A stretch of 64,000 nucleotides of DNA. Source: Pseudophaeomoniella oleicola (lineage: Eukaryota; Ascomycota; Eurotiomycetes; Phaeomoniellales; Phaeomoniellaceae). The notes under the pieces are model-generated. The model was not told the origin of the DNA. It did no database searches and was given only the letters and a program-made list of their open reading frames with translations. Of this stretch, positions 24,607-35,922 are shown in pieces; positions within the stretch are counted from its first letter, which is position 1, and each line of letters starts with the position of its first letter. The DNA lies in the NCBI GenBank assembly GCA_003868215.1, contig QWDQ01000067.1, positions 1 through 64,000 on the forward strand, given 5' to 3'. The position numbers and the translations under genes are program-made.

Positions 24607-25811
24607 TCAAGTAGTAACAGGGACGAAATGTTCTACGATACTGACTCCACCGGCATAGGACTCTCCACCTGTCAGCCTCCCAGTAACGCTGGCTGTCCAG
24701 CGATAATATACCCCAGGTACAGCCGACAAAGTATGTGCGGCAGCAATATCGAGTTCGAGGGACTGGCCGCTCTCTGCGACGGGTATGCTAATGTGCAGCA
24801 CCTCGAGATCACCGTCGCCGCCAGGTCCGTTCGTTGGCGTTGCCGTGATGCTGCTCACGTTGCAGCTTGCTTCGATGGTCTGGCCGTGCCGATAAAGGTC
24901 AGCGACGGCGAGCGAATCACCGGACGTATCGTTGCCGGTGAAAAAGACGATAGACCATGGTCCGAGTTGGACATGGCCCCAGTACCAGCCGTTGACTACT
25001 TGCAGGAATGGCACATCGCCCCAGTTATGGTCGTGATATCCGGATCCATTATGAAATTCATATGATGTGCCATTGGCAAATGAAATGGTGGCAGATGGCA
25101 CGCTATCCGCAATTGGATTGACCCATCCTATATGTGGCATAACATGTAAATCCTCTCCTGCCTTGAGTGAAGGAGAACATGGATTGTGTGCTCGCGTGGT
25201 CTGTTCGATAATATTAATGACAGGGATAAGGCGGAATGTTTGCTTGTCTCACGCTTTTCAGTGACAACGAGCCAGAGATGCCGCCGAAATCTGGTATGTC
25301 AAATCTCAGTGAGAAGTCGTAATGGTTATGGAAGTCCGATGTCGATAGGAAGCTTCCGACACCATCCCATGTACCGTTTATGGAATTCTCAAGGTGCCCT
25401 TGGGTGGTTATGATAGCCCGGTCTGTGGGAACAATGGTGCTGATTACAGTGCCATTGGGGAGCTTGATGTTGACATTCACAGAGACATCTCCAGGCACCC
25501 CTTCCAAGAATTCAAATCCCCCAGAGCCTGCCGTGAAGAATATGACCGTGATAGCGTATGCGAGGTCAGCAGAAACGGCATCGAAATACCACCTATATTT
25601 GTTAACATCCGAGGAAGACTGCACAGAAGGGTCAATACCACTCGAACGAAGTGCTATTCACAGCTGACAGATATGGTCCATCAAAGGCATACCCCCTTGA
25701 CGTGAACTGCGCAGATATAGGCCCATTGACTGGGTCAGCACCAACAATATCGGTAGCGGCCAATGCAATCGCTGACAGGGCCGCAAAGAGGACAGCGTGT
25801 AACGAACGCAT
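24607..25811 (-). CDS. Secreted CrtC/lipocalin-type Diels-Alderase-like protein
   Basis: Three exons (25811-25639, 25592-25253, 25200-24607) give 368 aa; introns of 46 and 52 nt join in phase, recreating SFEWWYFDAVS and SLKSTTRAHNPC. A clear signal peptide (MRSLHAVLFAALSAIALA) is present. Conserved features of the hydroxyneurosporene-synthase/AttH lipocalin-like family are WWYFDA (about 58-63) and GYHDHNWG (about 225-232), set in a beta-rich protein with several NxS/T sites. Fungal members include pericyclases and Diels-Alderases of polyketide and meroterpenoid pathways, but many are uncharacterised. No polyketide synthase, terpene cyclase or P450 is in the window, so the substrate is unknown. 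The start was chosen at the ATG before the signal peptide. The closest upstream gene is an unrelated domain protein in divergent orientation. Confidence 0.85.
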
Positions 25812-26419
25812 GTTGAAGGCCAATGGACGGTTTTTGCTGCTCAAAGACAAATGCAATGCAATAGTAGCGGTGGAAGGCAACAGGAAAATACTCAATGTCG
25901 GTCAATATATACTTGGGCACCCTGGGTGAGACAAGGCTGACATCCTACAAGGATGCGGACGGAAGCTATGTCACAATTCGCTTACATATTGTATGCAGCC
26001 GATGCTACCTCAGGTACGTTATTCGCGAGGTTGTGTGACAGAGAGACCTCTTCGGCATCACTGTGGTAGAGGATTCGGCCTTCTCAAGAGCTTGTATCAG
26101 CGATCCCTTGCCGCAGGTTCAAGATACAATTTCCTTAGAAATGTAGCATGTACCATGTACTGTAGTTGTGAAGCTTGCGAAGGGAAAAAGGGAAATAGGG
26201 AAAGCTTGCTCTTTCCGCCGCAAGAGCCCCACCGGTAAATGGAATCTTTGAGGCCAGGAACATGCCTATCATCCTATCGAGTATCGAGTATCGAATCAAA
26301 GGATTAACTCGGAACCTCATGGAGAAGAGGAGACCGTGACTCGATCAATGTAAAGAGATAACCAGCAGATGCTTTTTTGTCGCCGAATCGGAGACGAGGA
26401 GGCACGTACACAAGTCATC
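25812..26419. promoter_or_regulatory. Divergent promoter region
   Basis: About 0.6 kb between the start codons of the CrtC-like gene (minus) and the CSN8-domain gene (plus). An earlier in-frame ATG at 26369 might extend the latter by 17 codons. No known element recognised. Confidence 0.45.
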
Positions 26420-27495
26420 ATGGCTTCAGTTCCACCTCCAAACATGCGAAAGAACTGGGATAGATTGAAGCCCATCAAGCAAGATGCATTAGAGAGTATG
26501 GGATTTGTGAGTAAGGGAGATACGTATGAGTTCCCGAAGATGATGTTTAAGATGCCATGGGGCTGATTTTGCATAGTCGGCTACTGGATGTGAGAGCTCA
26601 AGAAAAGTATTACGGGATAATTGTATCTCGATACATGCAGTTCTGCACAGCACATTCAAAAGACCTAGAAACAGCATTTGCATCGCTGTCGGTCGACGGC
26701 AGTATGTCAGCATCATCGGATCCTGCTAGAAATCCTCCAGTTGCACCTCCTTCGGCGCGTCTAGGATCTCATGTTGCCCCCGCTCCTCCGCAACGGACTT
26801 CGTCTTCTACGTCCAAAAGCCTCGATGTGCAAAGCCACATAGAGCCATCAGCAGAGCTGTCTAACATCCTCCTAGCTTTACGAAAGCTTCGAGAAGCTTT
26901 GCTCGCCACTTCTTCTTCAGCTGCCTCCCCTGTCTTCTCCCAAAGGGTCCATATTTTCAGCATTCGATTGGCTATACTTGCTTATCATCCACCTTCATAC
27001 TATCCAGCTCTCGTTCATCTTCTCTTTATTCTCCACAGTGCCGAGCATCCTTTGCCGGCATCAGAGTTATCGGAGATGACGACTTACTTGCTGCTAGATC
27101 TTGCATGCCGACAAAATGCACTAGCGAGTGCGTACAGTTTACGGGCACAGAGGAGGGCTAGCCAGAAATATGAAAGCAAAGTGGTTGACTCGGTATTGGA
27201 CTGTCTTGCGACAAGCAACTGGGTCGCTTTTTGGCAACTCAGGCGGAAGGTAGATGGTCATATACGAGCAATCCTCAGCTGGACAGTGGACAGCATACGG
27301 AGGACCAGTCTGAAGGCTATCGGCCGGAGTTATTTGGTTTGCGATCTGGACTGGGTTCTTCAGCTGTCAAGCGGGGGAGAACTCACATGGGAAGAACTTA
27401 AGGAAAAGGAAAATCTCGGATGGATGAGAGAGGATGACAGGATTGTGATCCGCAAGATCAAACCCAGGGTCTCTCCTAGTACAGTCATCAAGTGA
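26420..27495 (+). CDS. CSN8/PSD8/EIF3K-domain protein
   Basis: Two exons (26420-26523 and 26577-27495) give 340 aa. The 53-nt intron (GTATGA..GCATAG, CTGAT branch) is the choice that keeps the frame, joining MGFVSKGDT to RLLDVRAQEKYYG. The N-terminus is basic; the centre is Pro/Ser/Ala-rich (about 55-115). The C-terminal ~200 residues are helical: VHIFSIRLAILAYHPPSYYPAL, then TYLLLDLACRQNALASAYSLRA, followed by a winged-helix-like end (SYLVCDLDWVLQL, ENLGWMREDDRIVIRKIKPR). This matches the SAC3/GANP-related CSN8/PSD8/EIF3K fold of scaffold proteins in the COP9 signalosome, proteasome lid and eIF3. Which complex it joins cannot be told; the Ser-rich linker suggests it is not canonical eIF3k. 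Confidence 0.65.
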
Positions 27496-28147
27496 CGTTT
27501 CACAGCTGACAAGAGGACCCTTTAGACGTATCTGATCATGAACGATCAGCGGATAATCCTCAGGACGGCGGTTTACCCGCAGCCAGGCACAGGCTTGCAG
27601 GGTGTTGTCACTTCACTTCCAAAGTGTCTGGAATGCAAGCACAGGTGCAAAACGGGTCGTTGGACGATCTCAACACGTGAGAAACAATACCCCCGGAAAC
27701 GAACCCTTGAACACTTGGAAGGTCTGGAATCATCAAGTCCATACTTTAATAACGATTTGGTTGTGGCAGCGACAAGTCTTCGGTTCGAATTCCTGGGGAT
27801 GGACAAAGTTCGCCCCCAACCTCGCGGCTCAACTTGCCAAATGCGGGGGATTATAAACATTCTTCCTAATTAGCCCTGCCACCGAGCCACTCCCCAACCA
27901 CCTCTTCATCTATTTTATGTCGCATTAGTATGCATCAAACGCGCTGTTGTTCTAGATGCCCAGCCATCTGTGAGAGGCGATTATCGATGAAGCGTTTAAA
28001 ATATTTCCTTTCCGACTTTTCGTAGAACTTGCTGCACAATTTCCAAAGGGAGTACAATCTCATCTTCTGATCTCTAGCCAAGCCATTTACCCATTGACAT
28101 CTCTCTGTGTCCTTGATCAGCATCAAACATCTACTGAACTCACAAGA
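27496..28147. other. Intergenic region
   Basis: Holds the 3' end of the CSN8-domain gene and the promoter of the secreted protein gene. Short open frames on both strands overlap and show no domain. Confidence 0.55.
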
Positions 28148-28987
28148 ATGCAGATCTCTTTGATTCCGCTACTACTCACAACATCTTACCTCAATCTTGT
28201 TGCCAATGGGCTGCCTGTCGAAGTCGAACAGCACAACGTCCGAAGGAAAGCTACATATTCTGTTGTCGCGGTGGATGGAGGTGCTGCAGCTACAAGTGCT
28301 GGAGCCGCTACAACCATAGTCCAGACAAGAGAAGCAACGGAGACAGTGACTGACGCCACGACGCTACCAGCATCTACGCAGGTCATCGTCTCAACTCTCG
28401 TCCAGACCCAAGAGAATAACACGCCTGTCACGGTCCTTGTGACCACCACACAAGAAGTTACTCCTACAGCCGCTCCTGCTGTCATTGTCACCACTATCGA
28501 AGAGACAACCATCATAGAGGCTCCGCCTTCACCGACTGCATCATCGCAGAGCTCTTCCACTTCCGTCTTGCCGTCTTTGACGTCTTCATCACCCACCTCG
28601 ACTCCAGTAGCTATTTCGATAGCTACAAGCGAAGATACTACAACTCTCACCACAACGACAACAGACAATTACGTGTCCACTGCCACTTCGGTAGCGATCT
28701 CAACGAATGACTACACAATGACGGTGTCAGAATCCCCGTCCATTGTCACAGTATCACAGAGCTCAAGTTCAACGCAGTATTATGACGATGGCATGTGGCA
28801 CACGTCTTATCCTATCAAAGCAGAAGCTGCCCAGACCTCTGCTTGGGAAGAGCACTACGTCCAATCGACAACGTCTACATCCTCGTGGACTTCGACGAGC
28901 ACAGTGATCCCGGAAGTCGTCGCTCCATCGTATGGTGCGTCTAATGGGACGTACCGAATGCCGGTCAGACGGCGTATGCTGGAATGA
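28148..28987 (+). CDS. Secreted Ser/Thr-rich protein
   Basis: A single exon of 279 aa. It has a signal peptide (MQISLIPLLLTTSYLNLVANG) and then a short propeptide-like stretch ending NVRRKATYSVV, a candidate dibasic (Kex2-type) processing site near residue 34. The middle is dominated by Thr, Ser, Val and Ala, as in heavily O-mannosylated wall or surface proteins. The C-terminal part is richer in aromatics (STQYYDDGMWHTSYPIKAEAA) and ends with a basic tail (PVRRRMLE), with no hydrophobic GPI signal. The start is the ATG immediately before the signal peptide. The function is unknown; a cell-wall or secreted role is inferred from composition only. Confidence 0.75.
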   Translation: MQISLIPLLLTTSYLNLVANGLPVEVEQHNVRRKATYSVVAVDGGAAATSAGAATTIVQTREATETVTDATTLPASTQVIVSTLVQTQENNTPVTVLVTTTQEVTPTAAPAVIVTTIEETTIIEAPPSPTASSQSSSTSVLPSLTSSSPTSTPVAISIATSEDTTTLTTTTTDNYVSTATSVAISTNDYTMTVSESPSIVTVSQSSSSTQYYDDGMWHTSYPIKAEAAQTSAWEEHYVQSTTSTSSWTSTSTVIPEVVAPSYGASNGTYRMPVRRRMLE

Positions 28988-29568
28988 GCATAATGTTTTG
29001 CCTGCCTTTCAATTCTGCTTTGTATATTTTTCTTCATTCCATGATTAATAGACCACGCTGAAACGTGTCACGAGAATTGGGTGCTACATGTATGTATCTG
29101 CAAAAGAGCGACGACTGTTTAGATTGGAACACTGGATTTAGCAATGGCGCAGGGGAAAATAAACTTGTCTTACTCAATATCACACAATAGCAAATTTGCA
29201 ATACTCGATGAATACAGATTCCACATATGTGCCGCTTATACCTGATACAAGTGAAATAGACTGTAGAAAGGGCATTGAAAGTGAGCTATAATAATGAATC
29301 TGCTTTGGACATACTTGATGCGGGACTCACTGAGCAGGCAACTCGTCATTTTACTGAGGCTCTCGACGCCAAGCCCAGACCTGAATGGGCGGCGCGATTG
29401 CGCTCTCCACAAGGAGACATCAGCAAGCTACGGTGCACTGGACTGTTGCCAGACTTCACTGACCAGCTTTCACTTCGTCGCAAGGCAATCGCATACGGCC
29501 TATCGTAATTTCTACCCCTCGGGAGCGATTCGACAGTCAATTGAGCTGTAGCGATTAGCTCTTCCAAC
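28988..29568. other. Intergenic region, VPS35 promoter
   Basis: 581 bp between tandem plus-strand genes, containing the 3' end of the secreted protein gene and the VPS35 promoter. No other feature. Confidence 0.55.
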
Positions 29569-32533
29569 ATGGCGAGCCCACCACCACCAGCCATCGAAGA
29601 CCAGGGCCGCCTGCTGGAGGAAGCGCTTGGCGTTGTTCGACAACAGTCGGTGATGATGCGGAAATGTCTAGAGACTCCGGGGAAGCTGATGGATGCTCTC
29701 AAATGCGGGTTCGTCTTGTATGCCCATGGAGACAGTACAGTGCTAACCGACATCCACGTGCAGTTCAACATTGGTATCCGAACTGAGAACACCCAGCCTA
29801 GGCCCCAAGCAATACTACGAATTATATATGGCAGTATTTGATGCATTACGCCATCTCTCCATGTATCTGAAAGAAAGCCACCCCGTGAATCACCTCGCCG
29901 ATCTGTACGAACTGGTTCAATACGCAGGCAACATCATTCCGCGACTATATCTCATGATTACCGTCGGCACTGTGTATATGTCAGTGGAGGATGCGCCGGT
30001 TAAAGAGATCATGAAAGACATGATGGAGATGAGTAGAGGCGTACAACATCCCATCAGGGGCCTATTCCTACGATATTACCTCTCCGGCCAAGCACGAGAC
30101 CATTTGCCATCAGGCACAGAAGACGGCCCACAGGGCAATCTCCAGGATTCCATCAATTTCGTACTCACGAACTTTGTTGAGATGAATAAGCTATGGGTCA
30201 GATGGCAGCATCAAGGCCACTCGAGAGAAAGAGAACAAAGGACACAGGAGAGACGGGAACTTGAGCTTTTGGTTGGGAGCAATCTTGTTCGATTGAGCCA
30301 ACTAGTGGATCTGGAAGCATACAAGAGTATTATCCTCAGCCCTCTCTTGGAGCAGGTTGTACAGTGTAGAGACGTACTGGCGCAAGAGTACTTGTTAGAA
30401 GGTAAGGCTTGTCATATTTTCTCGTTGGACTGGTCTAACCAGTATTTTAGTGATAACCAAGGTCTTTCCTGACGAGTATCATCTGCACACCCTGGATCAG
30501 ATGCTGTCAGCTATTGCTCGCCTGAATCCGTATGTGGATATGAAGAAAATCGTCATCGGGCTCATGGATCGTTTGTCAACATTCGCACAACGGGAATCCG
30601 AGGCAGAGACGCCTGAAGGGCGAAAGGAAGCAGAAGAAGCTGCAACTGTCAAGCTTCTCGATGATCTCAAGATCTCGAAAGAGAAGGATGAGACCAAGAA
30701 AGATGCAACCGAGGTTAATGGAACAAAACCTGAAAGCGAGCAAGGCGAGCAAGCATCGACAGCTGAAGGTGTGGTTGCAAACGGGCAAGCGACCAAGACA
30801 GACGAGAAACCCTCCGTCCAGGATGTTCCTCTGTATGAGATCTTCTACAAGCAGGTAGTTGATCTGGTCAAGAGCAGAGGATTGTCCATACAGGATACAC
30901 TGGCACTGCTGGTGTCGCTTGTTAATCTCGCCTTGTGAGTGCATAATGCCGCGATCCGTATACTAGACTAACAGGATTTAGGAACATCTACCCAGATCGA
31001 CTAGGTACGACGAAAGCCTCATACGCAAGACTGTAGCTAACCTTGTCCAGAATACGTCGATCAAATCCTTACATACGCCAACGAGAAGACTGCTGAATAC
31101 GCCGATAGCGCGGACTTGCATTCTGCTACATCCCAGTCAAACATGCTCAACCTCCTTCTTGCACCGATCAAGTCCTACTTCTCTCTTTTCACTGCGTTAG
31201 CTCTGCCTAATTATGTTCCTCTATTCTCCGCTCAAACCTATGCCACCAGACGAGCAGTGGCAGGTGAAGTAGCACGAACGATTCTCCGCAACCGCATTTT
31301 CATTTCCTCAGCTGAACACCTAGAAGGCGTCTTGTCAATTCTCAAGGTTCTTATTAAAGAAGGCGTGACGCAGCCATCTGGTTATTCTGGTCTCCAGCGA
31401 CAACGTGGCGGAGAGACTGATGAAACTATTGAAGAGCAGGGCTGGCTTGCTCGGTTGGTCCATTTCCTCAAAGGCCCAGATAACGACACTCAGTTAAAAG
31501 TAAGTCACGAAGTCCCCAGTAACGGCTCAGGACTAATGAGATCAGCTCCTCCAACAAACTCGGAAAGCCTATGAACAGGGTGGAGAGCGTATCAAGTTTA
31601 CCACTCCAGCTCTCATATCAGCTACCATCACACTCGCACGCCGCTTCAAGTCAAGAGAACACTTTGATGACAACTGGTCGTCACAATCATCGTCTCTATA
31701 TCGATTCCAACACCAAGCTCTCACTACTCTCTTTACCAGAGTCTCACCCGCATCAGCCGAACTCTGCCTTCGATTGTTTGTATCATGTGGTCAGGTTGCA
31801 GACCAATGCGCATTCGAGGAGTTCGCCTATGAATTCTTCGCTCAGGCATTCACAATATACGAAGACAGTATAAGTGATAGCCGAGCGCAATTCCAGGCAG
31901 TATGTTTTATTGCTGGCGCCTTGCAAGGCACGCGGGGATTCAGTAAGGAAAACTACGACACACTCATCACCAAAGCTGCATTACATGGAAGCAAACTCTT
32001 AAAGAAACCAGATCAGTGTCGGGCCGTCTATCTTGCCAGTCATCTCTGGTGGGGTGTTGAAGTTCCAGGCCGGGGAGAAGAGGACGCCACAACTGTAAGT
32101 TCGCAATTCTCACTTTTTCCCTTTCACACCTTCTCCGACCTTGGCCTAACGATCTTTTTCTCCCATTCTCTAGTTCTACCGCGACGGCAAACGTGTCCTC
32201 GAATGTCTCCAACGAGCCCTCCGTGTTGCCGACGCCTGCATGGACACCGCCGTCTCCGTCGAACTATTCGTCGAGATCCTCAACCGCTATGTCTACTACT
32301 TTGAGCAGCAAAACGAGACGGTAACGACGAAGTACCTCAACGGCCTCATCGAATTGATCCATTCGAACCTCTCGAGCACGTCAGCTGACAGCGCCGCTGC
32401 CACGAACAATGCTCAAGCTGGCAACGGTGGTGGTCCCTCGGCCCTTGACAACCCCAAGAAACACTTCTACAGAACGTTGGAGTATATAAGAGAGCGGGAA
32501 TGGGAGGGCGTCGTCACGGAAGCGAGGACGTGA
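29569..32533 (+). CDS. vps35: Retromer subunit Vps35
   Basis: Seven exons: 29569-29708, 29764-30401, 30451-30934, 30982-31004 (a 23-nt micro-exon), 31051-31499, 31546-32094 and 32174-32533. They encode 880 aa, the usual size for fungal Vps35. Introns are 46-79 nt and all phases agree. The signature PRLYLM lies at about residues 106-111, after [33 protein letters not shown] read across the first splice. The rest is an alpha-solenoid with a charged, low-complexity insert (Glu/Lys/Thr-rich) around residues 310-385 and a Ser/Ala/Asn-rich loop near the C-terminus before [13 protein letters not shown]. Vps35 is the core of the cargo-selecting retromer trimer (with Vps26 and Vps29) that returns receptors from endosomes to the Golgi. 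Confidence 0.96.
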
Positions 32534-33203
32534 GCATTCGTTCCTTACCCTTCTTTCTGATCGAACCATCTTTTGTTTGTAGCGGAAGTGGTGGTTGTCG
32601 TGGTTTTTTTTTTTGTTCTTGAAAGTGGCTATTTTTCCCTTCCGTACTTAGGTAGGATGGATGCATCGCATTGCCATTGCATTTACCTACCACAACCACC
32701 ACCGCCACCGCAACTCCTGTATGTATGTATTTGGTCTGTATGCATGTATGTAAGAAGCAAAGAAGAAGTAGAGAAGTGAAAGAGTAGAAAAGCAGGACAA
32801 CAGAGGCGGGGTCTGGGGGTGCGAGGGGAGGGGACGTCTCTCACCTTTAGGTCCAATCCTAGGTACTTTTATCATCTAATACCTAACTTTACCTTATCTA
32901 CCTATCTAAGGTACCTTAGATACCTAATGCATCGAGATGCGATCAGCTGCAACAGCAGCAGCAGTAGCGTACGAGAGAGTAGTGGATGTCTATAATTATT
33001 TATACCTTAGGTGGATGGATGGGTGACGAGGAAGTAGATAGCTATCACGAAGAAGAAATGGAAAGATTGTGTGTGTGCATACTACAATACATTGGTTGGT
33101 TGGTTGGCCAGTTTGAACGAAGAATATACCGAGTATGATAATAGTATATGTATGGTTCTCTTGTCTCTGTGTCTGTCTCTCACTTTCTATCCTCGTCTAA
33201 TTC

Positions 33204-33229
33204 TCCATCCATCCATCCATCCATCCATT
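33204..33229. repeat. (CCAT)n microsatellite
   Basis: About six CCAT units in noncoding DNA. Confidence 0.85.
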
Positions 33230-33291
33230 CGTTCGTTCCTGTCGTTCCTCTTTCACTACCGAACAGGATGGGATGGAACCGCGCTTCCTAT

Positions 33292-33324
33292 CTTCCTTCC
33301 TTCCTTCCTTCCTCCCTCCCTCCC
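33292..33324. repeat. (TTCC)n/(TCCC)n microsatellite
   Basis: TTCC units grading into TCCC units, noncoding. Confidence 0.85.
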
Positions 33325-33661
33325 GAACCCGTAAGAACACAAGAGCCATCAACCCCCCTCCTATATGTATATATGTACATTTAAAACCACAGAAAAGAAA
33401 ACACAAAAACAGTCGCTTAAATTTGGCTGCGTGATATATATTTGCCCTCCCTTTGTTGCACTTTTTTTGGTCACACAAAGTCCTTCCGGGACCAAGAAAA
33501 CAAAACTCCACCCCCGTTAAATACCCCATGCACCCTTTCGCTTGTATATGACGATCAAACAGAATAAACGTATATGTTGCGCGTAGGAATTCACCGCATC
33601 GTAACGGCATATCGTCCGGTATGAGCTGAAATCCACCAGTTTCAAAAAGGTATCCTCTTGA

Positions 33662-35922
33662 TCATCTGTTCAACCACTCACAAGAACAGTAACTATCCAG
33701 AGGAGCGACAGACTGGCGCGGTTCCAACTGGTTGGCATTTCGAGCCAGATTTCGGAACTTGGCACTTGATCCAGATGTTGGTGTAGCGGCTGCAGTATCC
33801 TCAGGTTCTAATTCCGCTATCGTGACAGTGGGGACACCTGGAACCGTATTCCACGTTCCGTCATTTAGAACTTGCATCTGTACACAATAAGGCGTTATAT
33901 TGTCTCGGGGTTTGCGTTTCTCTTCGACCTTGACAATGCGTGGGTACTGGGGTGTGTGGTTCGGATCCCAGGGGTTGCTGTCGTACTCTACTGTATTGCT
34001 AGTACCAGTCACACTTGCAGTGGGTGGGGTGGTTGTCACGGGCATATTGCCTGCTCCCGTGGCACCTGCAGATGTAGGTACTATAGCGCCCTGAGTTGTC
34101 GTCTCCGCCGCACTAGAGGTGGCTGCGGAAGAGTCGGATATGTTTTTCGAAGCATATATGAAGAACTCGAGTACTGTTGCATTCCAATAGCAAAACCAAG
34201 GTCTGTCTCCCGGCATAGCTACGTAGTTTTCAGCCCACTGTCGGCGATCAAGTGACGATCCACCGTTCGTGTTTGGAGAAAGGGCTGGTGCGGGGACTGC
34301 GAGAAGTTAGCCGTTGTAAAAGCCGAACCCGGGTAGCAGGTACTTACTGATATGGAGCTTCGTGTATTCGGTGAAGAAGAACAATGACGGCCCTAGATCG
34401 GTCTCGTCTCTATCTTGAACGACTTGCAGATCGAATGGCTCACCCCCGAGATCAGGGGGCTGGGGTCCGTATGTAAAGTTCTTCCTTAACGGATATGGTT
34501 CGAATATAATTTGGTTCGGTGTCGAAGTCGACCCGCCCTTCTTTGGTTGGACGGTGACACCAAGCTCTACTGGCATACCACACGCCCAGAGTCCCGATAG
34601 CGCAGAGACAACCGTACAACTATCAACGGTCGACTTGGGTTGACCCAGGGGAACCAGAAATTGTCCCGTTGGCACTGGAGCTGGAATCACCGAGCTTAGT
34701 GGAGTGGCGTCGATCCAGGACGTCGCAGTGACAGTGGTGGTATCGGCCCTGTACGCAACATGGTTAGTGGCACTACTTCTGATCGAGAAAAGGAGACATA
34801 CGAGCTATTCAGGGCCGGCGATGTTGAATGCTTGTGAGACCTGTCTTCTGCGTGACGGCTGCCAACTACGGCACCGATCACACCCCCAATGATGGCCGCA
34901 ATAAGAACCATTCCCACTACCGCAGCCACAACATATAACCGTAAACCGCAGCAGACTCGCCTCCGACCTTTAATCTTAAGCTTTTCGGTGACTGTTTCAT
35001 TTGGCGTGTTGGAGTCCGCCTGTCCTAGTGCAGTCCTGCTGTCACCAGCGTCGGAAGCGGCGTTGAGAGTCGTCATTTCCGACGGTGGCACCTCGCTAGT
35101 GCTGGCCGCCGTCGTTGATGGAGGAGTTGGTACATCCACCGTTTCAACGGCGATCTTCTGAGGCACATCGTCCGGATATCGTGTGTACGGCGGTAATTGT
35201 TCTGTGTGACCATCCGGTCCCACTATATCGGCCACGTACTCTCCGTGTGATCCTACCTGTGTTCGGTAATTTTGGCCCATGCCTGGAAACCCCACGGGTA
35301 TGCTCGGGGTAGGTATAACTTCGTCGACATCCTCCTCGGGTACTGTGTTTTGGGGATACATTCCATACGGGTGTTCGGGACCATTCGACCCTACGAATTC
35401 ACCTTCCTGAGGTCGAATGGTCGATAGACTCGACGTCCTCGTCACCTGCGGATACATCTGATATGGATGACTTGGACCTGTTGCGCCATTGTACGGACTT
35501 GGTGCTCGTGGTACGGAGAGTCGCGATGAAACACTTGACGATCTGTTCAGGTCTGACGTTGCCATTGACGCGTGCGATACGATCGATTGTGTCCTATCTA
35601 ACGTTGATGATGCACCACCGTGTCTTTGACTGAACCTTCGTTTGGATGTACTGTTTGTGCTGTTTCTTACGGCGGGCGGTGATATCGCAACGGTATTCGA
35701 TTCGGGTGAGGTGATGAAATCGGATTGGGACGTGGCTGGTACAGTAGGGCTGGAGTCGTGATTCGGGACGGTGGTCGCGGTTGAAGTCGGAAAGATGTCG
35801 AGGGGTTCTAAAGAAAAGTCGTCGCTGAATATGTTGATGGGATCGGATCGTCTTGAGGCTGCTGAGTGTTGGGAAGATGATCTCAATGGAGGTATGCTGT
35901 GACGGGGGTTTCGCTCAGCCAT
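33662..35922 (-). CDS. Single-pass membrane protein, DUF7820-type
   Basis: Three exons (35922-34802, 34748-34348, 34296-33662) give 718 aa; introns of 53 and 51 nt (GTATGT..GTACAG and GTAAGT..CGCAG) keep the frame. The N-terminal ~320 residues are disordered and Ser/Thr/Pro-rich, with two copies of a GPxHPYxMYPQ motif (about 149-158 and 181-191) and GPDGHTEQLPPYTRYP (about 235-250). A basic-Cys stretch (KGRRRVCCG) precedes one transmembrane helix (about 328-353). The C-terminal ~360 residues look like an extracytoplasmic domain (TATSWIDATPL, WACGMPVELGV, NQIIFEPYPL, MPGDRPWFCYWNATVLEFFIY) with several cysteines. I recognise it as a fungus-specific family of unknown function; the DUF7820 label is from memory of this layout. 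The start is the ATG before AERNPRHS. Confidence 0.8.

Larger units (their letters stand above)
32534..33661. other. Convergent intergenic region with microsatellites
   Basis: 1.1 kb between the 3' ends of VPS35 and the DUF7820-type gene. It holds several palindromic ACCTA/TAGGT-type motifs (32.85-33.02 kb), a CCAT run and a TTCC run. No gene recognised. Confidence 0.65.

Noticed and set aside
19733-25811. A secondary-metabolite cluster
   Set aside because: Only a transporter and a CrtC-like protein are present; no synthase, P450, methyltransferase or cluster regulator was found nearby.
27783-27794. tRNA B-box-like GGTTCGAATTCC
   Set aside because: No matching A box, acceptor stem or anticodon arm upstream.
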